NCBI GenBank assembly: GCA_023388675.1
Contig: JAEWFU010000446.1
Span: forward strand, 1-9,627
Source of the DNA: Pseudomonadota bacterium
GTDB lineage: Bacteria; Pseudomonadota; Alphaproteobacteria; Rhizobiales; Rhizobiaceae
Length of the DNA: 9,627 nucleotides
Reading direction: 5' to 3'
Made by a program: the position numbers and the translations under genes. The number at the start of each line of letters is the position of its first letter. The first letter of the stretch is position 1. Of this stretch, positions 1 through 5,210 are shown one piece after another. The notes beneath the pieces were generated by a model. That model was not told the DNA's origin. It saw nothing but the letters and a program-made list of their open reading frames with translations, and did no database searches.

Positions 1-117
1 TTTGCCGACGGTCGCGCCGGAGCAGTGGCTTCCGGCACCGACGCGCCGAAGCCTGCCACCAGGAAGTCGACGGCCAAGCCAAAGGCCGGCGGCGGGGAAC
101 AGGGCTCGCTTTTCTGA
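1..117 (+). CDS. C-terminal end of an unidentified protein with a QGSLF tail (partial, 5' end outside window)
   Basis: Reading from base 1 in frame 1 gives 38 codons with no stop until TGA at 115-117. The peptide is a low-complexity Ala/Lys/Pro/Gly linker (A-P-K-P-A-T-R-K-S-T-A-K-P-K) ending in E-Q-G-S-L-F. Basic Ala/Lys/Pro tails are common at the ends of bacterial DNA-binding and DNA-repair proteins. The terminal QGSLF resembles the QLSLF/QxxLF peptides that bind the DNA polymerase sliding clamp; that is a motif resemblance, not proof. No catalytic domain lies inside the window, so the family cannot be named. The next reading frame starts 22 bases downstream on the same strand. Confidence 0.5.
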   Translation, partial: FADGRAGAVASGTDAPKPATRKSTAKPKAGGGEQGSLF

Positions 118-139
118 AAGGCATCGCGGAGACAAGGCG

Positions 140-295
140 ATGAACAAGAGGACCAGCGAAGCCGCGTCAAAATCCGAGAATGCAGTTCCACATGAATTCT
201 ACCACGGGACCCGTGCCGACCTGAAACCGGGCGACTCCTTGACCGGTCACTCAGCCTCCTTCGTCAGGGCAGCACGCAGGCGACGGATTTCCTGA
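140..295 (+). pseudogene. arr: Truncated rifampin ADP-ribosyltransferase (arr) N-terminal remnant
   Basis: The ATG at 140 has a GGAG Shine-Dalgarno sequence at 128-131 (8-base spacing). The frame reads MNKRTSEAASKSENAVPHEF, then YHGTRADLKPGD, then L-T-G. F-Y-H-G-T-[KR]-A-[DN]-L-x-x-G-D is the conserved N-terminal signature of Arr enzymes, which inactivate rifampicin by transferring ADP-ribose from NAD; the His of YHGT lies in the NAD site. Family members have about 140 residues. Here homology stops after about 35, at roughly base 246. The remaining codons to TGA at 293-295 are merely antisense to the 3' end of ohrR and read as an Arg-rich nonsense tail. The rest of the NAD and rifampin sites is absent, so the product cannot be active. 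The resemblance rests on about 14 residues but is specific. Confidence 0.7.
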
Positions 296-684
296 TTGAG
301 CGCGATCATTTCTGCTGGCGTCATGCCAGCCTTGGCGAACAGCGCCTCTCCGAGACAGCGGCTCTGTTCACGGAGCGCCCTGCCTTGATCGGTCAGATTT
401 ACCCGAACGCTGCGCTCGTCCTCGGTGCTACGCGCACGGCGCACCAATGAGGCAGCTTCCAGGCGCTTGACGAGAGGCGTGATCGTGCTTGGCTCGAGGT
501 CGAGCCGAGCGGCGATCGCACCTATGCCGAGCCCATCCTTCTCCCACAAGACATTCAGCACGAGGTACTGCGGATAGGTAATTCCCAGCCCGTCGAGCAG
601 CGGCTTGTAGAGCCGGCCGACCGCCATGGACGTGGAATAGAGCGAGAAGCAGAGCTGGTCTTCGAGGGGGAAGTTTTGAGCCAT
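247..684 (-). CDS. ohrR: OhrR, MarR-family organic-hydroperoxide-sensing repressor
   Basis: The product is a 145-residue MarR-family winged-helix dimer. Counting from the ATG at 684, the sensing motif is Q-L-C-F-S-L-Y with the reactive Cys at residue 12. Tyr16 and Tyr26 sit at +4 and +14, the same spacing as Cys15/Tyr19/Tyr29 of Bacillus OhrR. The winged helix spans about 53-98, with A-A-R-L-D-L-E-P-S-T-I-T as recognition region and a D-E-R-S-V-R-V wing. A second Cys at 110 (S-R-C-L-G-E) fits the 2-Cys class, in which oxidation yields an intersubunit disulfide and DNA release. A GTG at 699 would add M-V-C-I-I, but neither start has a clear Shine-Dalgarno; I chose the ATG because family members begin just before Q-L-C-F. 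It is divergent from ohr, the family's usual target, with likely operators in the shared spacer. Confidence 0.92.
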   Translation of the reverse strand: MAQNFPLEDQLCFSLYSTSMAVGRLYKPLLDGLGITYPQYLVLNVLWEKDGLGIGAIAARLDLEPSTITPLVKRLEAASLVRRARSTEDERSVRVNLTDQGRALREQSRCLGEALFAKAGMTPAEMIALNQEIRRLRAALTKEAE

Positions 685-703
685 GATGATGCATACCACG
701 CAA

Positions 704-723
704 TTGTTTATCGCGGCAAATAA
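704..723. promoter_or_regulatory. Candidate second OhrR operator (degenerate copy)
   Basis: These 20 bases match the perfect palindrome at 757-776 at 13 of 20 positions, including an uninterrupted core TTATCGCG at 708-715. The core-to-core distance is 53 bp, close to five helical turns, so both sites would face the same side of the DNA. The site overlaps the proposed -10 of the ohrR promoter, consistent with autorepression. Binding by OhrR is inferred. Confidence 0.45.
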
Positions 724-745
724 ATGCTGGACAGCCGGTTGGCAA
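717..745 (-). promoter_or_regulatory. Candidate ohrR promoter
   Basis: On the minus strand, TTGCCA (745-740) is followed after exactly 17 bases by TATTTG (722-717). These resemble sigma-70 -35 and -10 elements. Transcription would begin near 710, leaving a leader of about 25 bases before the ATG at 684. The -10 lies inside the degenerate operator at 704-723. Confidence 0.35.
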
Positions 746-749
746 TGCG

Positions 750-779
750 TTACCAGATAATTATCGCGATAATTATTTT
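750..779 (+). promoter_or_regulatory. Candidate ohr promoter with operator in the spacer
   Basis: TTACCA (750-755) and TATTTT (774-779) are 18 bases apart and each match sigma-70 consensus at 4 of 6 positions. The 20-bp palindrome at 757-776 fills the spacer and touches the -10, which would let a bound repressor block polymerase directly. Predicted start is near 786, with the ohr Shine-Dalgarno at 794-799. The elements are weak matches, so this is a guess supported mainly by the geometry. Confidence 0.3.
757..776. promoter_or_regulatory. Perfect 20-bp palindrome, likely primary OhrR operator
   Basis: The sequence ATAATTATCGCGATAATTAT is identical to its own reverse complement over all 20 bases. 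It lies between the divergent ohrR and ohr genes, 28 bases before the ohr ATG, in an AT-rich island within otherwise GC-rich DNA. MarR-family dimers typically bind near-palindromes of about this length, and OhrR normally represses the adjacent ohr gene. The palindrome is seen directly; its assignment to OhrR is inferred from position. Confidence 0.65.
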
Positions 780-804
780 CGCAACATCAATCCAAGGAGC
801 CGAT

Positions 805-1227
805 ATGTCAGTCAAAGTCCTTTATAGCACTCAAGCCACGTCCACCGGCGGCCGCGACGGTAAATCCCGGATCGAGGGCGGGCGGGAGATTGCCCTGTCC
901 ACACCGAAAGAGCTGGGCGGCAGCGGGGGAGACGGCGCAAACCCCGAACAGCTCTTCGCTGCCGGCTATTCAGCCTGCTTCCTCGGCGCGCTGAAGGCGG
1001 TCGGGTCTCAACTGAAGGTCAAGGTCCCGCAAGATGCCGCGGTCACTGCTACTGTCGGGATCGGGCCGCGCAGCGAAGGCGGCTTCGGCATCACGGCCGC
1101 GCTGGAGATCAGCCTGCCGGGCCTTGCCCGTGACGAAGCCGAGCGGCTGGTCGAGGCCGCGCATCAGACATGCCCTTACTCCAATGCGACAAGAAACAAC
1201 CTCGATGTCGCGTTGACGATCGCCTGA
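805..1227 (+). CDS. ohr: Ohr, organic hydroperoxide reductase (OsmC/Ohr superfamily)
   Basis: The 140-residue cytoplasmic product reduces fatty-acid and other organic hydroperoxides to alcohols with thiol reductant, in known members via lipoylated proteins. It has the usual Ohr length and opening ([12 protein letters not shown]). The two catalytic cysteines are Cys58 in Y-S-A-C-F-L-G-A and Cys123 in [11 protein letters not shown]. The conserved active-site Arg17 (T-G-G-R-D-G) and Glu49 ([10 protein letters not shown]) are also present, so the enzyme looks complete. ATG 805 is preceded by AAGGAG at 794-799. An upstream in-frame start at 724 would read through the operator region and is rejected. 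It is divergent from ohrR and probably induced by organic peroxides through it. [10 protein letters not shown] is typical of Ohr rather than OsmC. Confidence 0.95.
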   Translation: MSVKVLYSTQATSTGGRDGKSRIEGGREIALSTPKELGGSGGDGANPEQLFAAGYSACFLGALKAVGSQLKVKVPQDAAVTATVGIGPRSEGGFGITAALEISLPGLARDEAERLVEAAHQTCPYSNATRNNLDVALTIA

Positions 1228-1248
1228 CTTCTGTTGGTGCCGAAGTTC

Positions 1249-1277
1249 TGTCTCCGGGGCGTTCGCCTCCGGGGACA
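1249..1277 (+). other. Stable hairpin between ohr and the downstream membrane-protein gene
   Basis: An 11-bp stem (TGTCTCCGGGG paired with CTCCGGGGACA, including two G-U pairs in RNA) encloses a 7-base loop. The stem contains the direct repeat CTCCGGGG at 1252-1259 and 1267-1274. No T-run follows, so it is not a classical terminator. It lies 21 bases past the ohr stop and just before the AAAGGA ribosome site of the next gene. It could partly attenuate, or protect the 3' end of ohr mRNA. Confidence 0.5.
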
Positions 1278-1293
1278 GCGGAAAGGAATCCAC

Positions 1294-1785
1294 ATGTTTG
1301 GAATTACGCCCATTGGCTGGCTTCATACGCTGGGCAGCCTGCCCGCCATCCCGGCTGCCGCCTACATGCTTGTCCGCTACGGCCGGATAACGCCGCGCTC
1401 GACCGCCGGTCGTATCTATTTCGCCAGCATGGTGATCGGCGGCCTCACGGTCTTCCTCGTGGCCAAAGCACCCGAAAGCCCGATCATCGGAGCGGCTACG
1501 CTTCTGTTTCTTTTCGCCGGCTATACTGTCGGGCGGGTCACGGCGCTGGGCCGCGTCCGCTGGTATCTGGAAACCTTCCTTCTTACCTTCACCGTCTTCC
1601 TGCTGATGGTCCCCACAGTCTCGGAGATATTGCGCCGCGTTCCCGATGGCCATCCGATCGCGACGGACCCTACCTCTCCCATTCTGAGGGGTGCGCTCGC
1701 GGGTCTAGCGGCAATGTTGATCCTCGGTCTGACCGCACAATTCATCTATCTTTTCAAGTTCAAGGGCAGCAGGAAGGAGCACTGA
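1294..1785 (+). CDS. Small five-helix integral membrane protein of unknown function
   Basis: I do not recognise this family with confidence. The ATG at 1294 has AAAGGA at 1282-1287, six bases upstream; an earlier in-frame GTG at 1234 runs through the hairpin and adds an Arg-rich non-hydrophobic leader, so it is rejected. The 163-residue product has about five hydrophobic segments near residues 8-28, 42-58, 62-81, 92-109 and 133-154, and a basic cytoplasmic-like end (F-K-F-K-G-S-R-K-E-H). Polar features near membranes include His11 in G-W-L-H-T, the R-S-T-A-G-R-I-Y-F loop (35-43) and W-Y-L-E. The G-W-L-H start and the S-T-A-G-R-I-Y loop are faintly like DUF2306-type membrane proteins, a weak impression only. 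It lies 66 bases after ohr on the same strand and may share its peroxide-controlled transcript. Confidence 0.8.
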   Translation: MFGITPIGWLHTLGSLPAIPAAAYMLVRYGRITPRSTAGRIYFASMVIGGLTVFLVAKAPESPIIGAATLLFLFAGYTVGRVTALGRVRWYLETFLLTFTVFLLMVPTVSEILRRVPDGHPIATDPTSPILRGALAGLAAMLILGLTAQFIYLFKFKGSRKEH

Positions 1786-1885
1786 CAAGCACTGGCATTT
1801 CCGTCAGGCACTGCATGGCCAACGCATCGTTGCAGCGCATCCTCGACGCCAAAACCGAGATGGCGCATGGTATCTTGTCGGAGCT
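1786..1885. other. Convergent intergenic spacer, no clear terminator
   Basis: This 100-base gap separates the convergent 3' ends of the membrane-protein gene and the TRAP permease gene. I looked for a bidirectional terminator and found only short weak stems (for example CGCCA with TGGCG) and no T-run on either strand. Confidence 0.5.
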
Positions 1886-3853
1886 TCACATAAGCGAAGG
1901 CAGGAACAGGCTGATCTGCGGGAACATGACGATCAGCAGGATCAGAACCAGATAAGCGATCCAGAACGGCAGCACGCCCTGGAATATCTGGTACATCGTG
2001 ACGTCCCTGGTCATCGACGCGATGGCGAAGACGTTGACGCCGATCGGCGGGGTGACGACGCCGAGCTCCACCATGATCACGACGAGCACCCCGAACCAGA
2101 CGGGATCGAAACCCGCGCTCATGGCGATCGGGTAGAACAGCGGGACAGTCAGCACGAGCGCCGGCAGCGCGTTCATGAACATGCCGATCAGAACGTAGAA
2201 CAGAAGGATCGCGCCGATGAGCTGATACGGTCCGAGTTGCAGACCGATCACCGCGTCTGCGATCTGCTGCGTCAGCCCGCTGATGGCGATGAAGCGGCTG
2301 AAAGCGGTCGCGAACATGAAGATGATGAGGATGCCGGCCGTCAGGCGAATCGTCTGTTCGATCGAACGCCGGAAAGCTTCCCAGGTGAGACGCTGCGTCG
2401 CGACAGCGATCAGCAGCGCGCCGAACACGCCTACGCCGCCCGCCTCGTTCGCCGTGACCGAGCCCGTGTAGATGCCCCCCAGAACCAGAAGCATCAGCAA
2501 CAGGATCGGCCAGACTTTCGCGCTCGACCGCAAGCGGTCGTCCCAGTGGCTTTTCTCGCCACGCGGCGCCAGCGAGGGGTTGAGCCAGGCTCTTACCGTG
2601 ATCAGACAGACGAGGATCACTGCGAAAAGTATGCCCGGCAGCACCCCCGCCATGAAAAGCTTGCCGATCGAGACCTCGGTAATCATGCCATAGACGATGA
2701 AGGCGAGGCTCGGCGGGATCATCACGCCGATGGTTGCCGCGCACGCGATCGAGGCTGTGGCCAACTTCATGTCGTAGCCGTAGGAGCGCATCTGCGGGAG
2801 GGCGATCGAGCCCATGCTGTAGACGCCCGACAGTGTGTCCCCCACGATGGAGGACAGGCCGGCGCAGGCGACGGTGCTGGCAGATGCCAGCCCGCCCGGC
2901 AGATGTCCGATCCACCGATAGGCAGCGCGGTATAGCTCTTCCGCAAAGCCGGATGCGACGATGATCAGCCCCATCCAGGTGAACAGCGGCACGACACTCC
3001 AGGTCTGGTCGCTGATCACGCCGATCGTGGTCGTTCCCAGACTCGTCAGACTGGCGCCCGACCCGATCAGCAGGCTGATACCAACCAGCGCGGCCAACCC
3101 CATCGCAGCCGCGACATGGACGCCCAGGAAGATGAGGGCGAAGCACATCGCCACCACCAGGACGCCCCGCGCCGCGCGCGACATCTCGAACGGGAATAGC
3201 TGCGGAAAGAGAATGAGGCACAGAATGAACGCGGAGACTGCTATCCAGATCAGGAGGAGGCCCCAGCAGCGGATGTCGTTGCGGCTCGCAAGTTCGCGCA
3301 GCGTCGAAATCAGATTGGCCAGCAGCGCCAGTGCGAACAGGGCCAGGAAGATCGCGCCGCATAAAACGAAAGGCCACTCCGGCACTCTCAGCACGCCGGT
3401 GACGATGGCGTTGCTGCTCAGATAGAGCGTCTGCTGCACCACCTGCGCCGCAGTGATGACGATGGCACCAAGCGTCAGCATGAGGCCGCCGGCGAGCGTC
3501 GGCAGCCGCGCATAGCCGGGCATCATCTGCAAAAGAAAGTCGACGCGGATATGCGCCCGCGAGAGTTCCACGGCAGCGAGGGCGGACAACGCAACCAGGA
3601 TCATCATCAGCCCGGTCATTTCCATGCCGCCCGGCACGACGATGGAGAACAGGTTGCGCAGGGCGACATCGGAAACCGTCACGCCCATCGTTATCAGGAG
3701 CGCAACGCCCCCGGCGAGAATCGAAAAACGAGCGGGCCACGCAAGCGCGCGCTCCAATCCCCGGGCCGGAGTGCTGTCCGACGGTCCCGCGTCGTCAATA
3801 TCGGTCGTTGCCAATGAAGTTCCCGTCAGTCGTCTGGTCCTCTCGCCCGGCAC
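1886..3853 (-). CDS. dctQM: Fused TRAP transporter membrane subunit (DctQ-DctM)
   Basis: The 655-residue protein joins both TRAP membrane subunits, which import a solute with the sodium gradient using a periplasmic binding protein. The DctQ part (about 38-190) has four hydrophobic helices and the typical A-V-E-L-S-R-A-H-I-R-V-D segment. An extra hydrophobic helix at about 197-218 links the halves, as in known QM fusions. The DctM part (about 225-650) carries H-L-P-G-G-L-A (317-323), M-I-P-P-S-L-A-F-I-V-Y-G (378-389), T-A-N-E-A-G-G-V-G (467-475) and T-P-P-I-G-V-N-V-F (601-609), all conserved DctM signatures. Length is normal for a fusion. The annotated start is GTG at 3853 with only a weak Shine-Dalgarno; a TTG at 3811 would be equally acceptable, since the first 35 residues are hydrophilic and unconserved. 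It is 96 bases downstream of dctP on the same strand. Confidence 0.93.
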   Translation of the reverse strand: MPGERTRRLTGTSLATTDIDDAGPSDSTPARGLERALAWPARFSILAGGVALLITMGVTVSDVALRNLFSIVVPGGMEMTGLMMILVALSALAAVELSRAHIRVDFLLQMMPGYARLPTLAGGLMLTLGAIVITAAQVVQQTLYLSSNAIVTGVLRVPEWPFVLCGAIFLALFALALLANLISTLRELASRNDIRCWGLLLIWIAVSAFILCLILFPQLFPFEMSRAARGVLVVAMCFALIFLGVHVAAAMGLAALVGISLLIGSGASLTSLGTTTIGVISDQTWSVVPLFTWMGLIIVASGFAEELYRAAYRWIGHLPGGLASASTVACAGLSSIVGDTLSGVYSMGSIALPQMRSYGYDMKLATASIACAATIGVMIPPSLAFIVYGMITEVSIGKLFMAGVLPGILFAVILVCLITVRAWLNPSLAPRGEKSHWDDRLRSSAKVWPILLLMLLVLGGIYTGSVTANEAGGVGVFGALLIAVATQRLTWEAFRRSIEQTIRLTAGILIIFMFATAFSRFIAISGLTQQIADAVIGLQLGPYQLIGAILLFYVLIGMFMNALPALVLTVPLFYPIAMSAGFDPVWFGVLVVIMVELGVVTPPIGVNVFAIASMTRDVTMYQIFQGVLPFWIAYLVLILLIVMFPQISLFLPSLM

Positions 3854-3909
3854 CTTGCCCCACCGAGGAGCTGGCAGATGCGGGCAGAGGGGCGTGCATC
3901 GCGCGTTTG

Positions 3910-3933
3910 GACGGTCGCGTTGCCGCGACAGCC
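3910..3933 (-). other. GNRA-capped hairpin in the dctP-dctQM spacer
   Basis: On the minus strand, GTCGCG, GCAA, CGCGAC (3929-3914) forms a perfect 6-bp stem with a GCAA tetraloop. Three further pairs lie below a single mismatch (to 3933/3910). No T-run follows. It starts 17 bases after the dctP stop. Such hairpins after binding-protein genes often stabilise the upstream message, or partly stop transcription, so that binding protein exceeds permease. The role here is inferred. Confidence 0.5.
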
Positions 3934-3949
3934 GGACGCATCAATCGTG

Positions 3950-5014
3950 TCAGTTCTGGTCGTACAGCTTCAGCAATCGCGATGCCTCGGCGAGAATCGT
4001 CTCACCTGGCAGGCCGGCCGCGGTCGCCTTCTCCACCCATTCATCCCATAACGGCTTCATCTCGCTCGTCAGCGTTGCCTGGTCCTCCGGCGACAGGGTG
4101 AAGATGTTGTCTGCGGGAATTCCGGCAATGGCGGTTGCCGCGCCGTCGGTGGTGTTGTTGAAGAAGTAGACCGGCATAAGGTCGGCAAGGTGCTTCTTCT
4201 CCTCCTCGGTGAGTTTCGCGTAGGTGTCTTTGTTCATCACCGTCGAGTATGTGCCGGGATTGAGATTGACCAGCGTGTGGTAGGTCGTCACCTCGTTGAG
4301 CTTGAAGTTGTTCACCCAGCCCCATGCGCAAAGCACGCCGTCAACGGCACCGCGCTGCATGGCAAGATAGGCATCGGGGCCGACCATCACGCTGGCGCTG
4401 GCGCCAAGTTTCTCGACGACCTGCACGCCGCCGGAGTCCTGCGCGGCCAGGACCTTGCCCTTCAGGTCCGCGAGGGTCCGGACAGGCTCCTTGGTGTGCA
4501 GATGCGATCCCATCGCGACGAATGTCGCGAGATCGACTACGTTGTCTGCGTCGGTAAACAGCTCTCGCATCTCCGGGAACATCTCGCACAGCCGCCAATA
4601 GACGACGCTCGCGACAGTCTGGTTCTTCGACATGCCCGGCAGGCTGAAGAGTTCGAGCTGCGGAAACTTGCCCGGCAAGGCCGGATGCCAAACGAAGCCG
4701 ATGTCGAGAAGCCCCGAGCCGGTGGCCTGCAGCCAGTCCTTGAAGGGCGTGACCGAATTCGGCGGGAAATAGGCCATCTTGGCGCGGCCGCCGGTGATGG
4801 CCTCGAGCTGCGCGCCGAAGCGCCGGTCCATGTCGTTCCACGGGGTCCCGTCCGGCGAGGCGAACTGCATCTTGAGTTCGAATTCCTCGGCCGCGGCCGC
4901 CGGCCCGGTCGCTGCATGCGTGCCAGCAAGTGTTGCCAGCGTCAGACCGCCAAACGTTCGGCGGCTGATTCCGCTGCCGGATAAGCTCTTAATCCGATCC
5001 GAAATTGTCATCAT
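3950..5014 (-). CDS. dctP: TRAP transporter periplasmic substrate-binding protein (DctP family) with Tat-type signal
   Basis: The 354-residue protein captures a solute in the periplasm and delivers it to the fused DctQM encoded next. The signal region has S-R-R-T-F (17-21), a mild hydrophobic stretch and A-A-A-A-E-E with likely cleavage after Ala42, suggesting twin-arginine export. The mature part has DctP landmarks: W-x-x-A-T-G-S-G-L-L-D-I-G-F near 94-107, V-R-T-L-A-D-L-K-G-K at 178-187, and M-Q-R-G-A-V-D-G at 219-226. The Arg that normally follows the L-K-G motif (K-I-R-V-P type) and salt-bridges the substrate carboxylate is absent; the sequence there is G-K-V-L-A-A-Q. Two ATGs lie at 5014 and 5011; GGGAGGG at 5017-5023 is 5 bases from the second but 2 from the first, so the second may be the true start. 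The ligand is unknown. Confidence 0.92.
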   Translation of the reverse strand: MMTISDRIKSLSGSGISRRTFGGLTLATLAGTHAATGPAAAAEEFELKMQFASPDGTPWNDMDRRFGAQLEAITGGRAKMAYFPPNSVTPFKDWLQATGSGLLDIGFVWHPALPGKFPQLELFSLPGMSKNQTVASVVYWRLCEMFPEMRELFTDADNVVDLATFVAMGSHLHTKEPVRTLADLKGKVLAAQDSGGVQVVEKLGASASVMVGPDAYLAMQRGAVDGVLCAWGWVNNFKLNEVTTYHTLVNLNPGTYSTVMNKDTYAKLTEEEKKHLADLMPVYFFNNTTDGAATAIAGIPADNIFTLSPEDQATLTSEMKPLWDEWVEKATAAGLPGETILAEASRLLKLYDQN

Positions 5015-5210
5015 TTCCCTCCCGGCCTCCCACGAGGCTTCCTCGCGACGCCAACGCGGCGATGCTACGGCCAGGCTGCAAAGCGTTGGTCCCGAAGCAT
5101 ATACCCAATCGCCGGATGACGGTCCTCCATCAGGAAGGGTAGTACCCCGCAGCGGTTACGAACACTTATTTCTTCTAAATCGTTCTGTAAGCGCAGCTTA
5201 AAGCTGGATG
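5015..5210 (-). promoter_or_regulatory. dctP upstream region, between lysR end and dctP start
   Basis: These 196 non-coding bases should hold the TRAP operon promoter, unless the operon is read through from lysR. I see an 11-bp palindrome GGGTA-G-TACCC (5137-5147) and a 13-bp palindrome CAGCTT-A-AAGCTG (5194-5206) just beyond the lysR stop. The AT-rich stretch 5160-5190 could contain a promoter, but no -35/-10 pair stands out. Either palindrome could be an operator; neither can form a good RNA hairpin because the central loop is one base. Confidence 0.4.

Noticed and set aside
724..804. Upstream start for ohr adding 27 residues
   Set aside because: It would translate the operator palindrome as a run of Ile codons. 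The family starts at M-S-V-K-V-L-Y-S-T with AAGGAG upstream.
1249..1277. The hairpin after ohr as a rho-independent terminator
   Set aside because: The stem is strong but no T-run follows, and the next gene's ribosome site lies immediately downstream.
1170..1955. A 261-codon plus-strand frame through the membrane-protein gene
   Set aside because: It overlaps ohr and the membrane-protein gene in a different frame, with Arg/His/Pro-rich shadow composition and no ribosome site or recognisable motif.
1746..3740. A 664-codon open frame on the minus strand overlapping the TRAP permease
   Set aside because: It is a shadow of dctQM in another frame: extremely rich in Arg/Asp/Gly/His, no hydrophobic helices or recognisable domain, while the overlapping frame has complete DctQ and DctM signatures.
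5194..5206. CAGCTTAAAGCTG palindrome as the lysR terminator
   Set aside because: The one-base centre cannot form a hairpin loop without losing most of the stem, and there is no T-run in the lysR direction.
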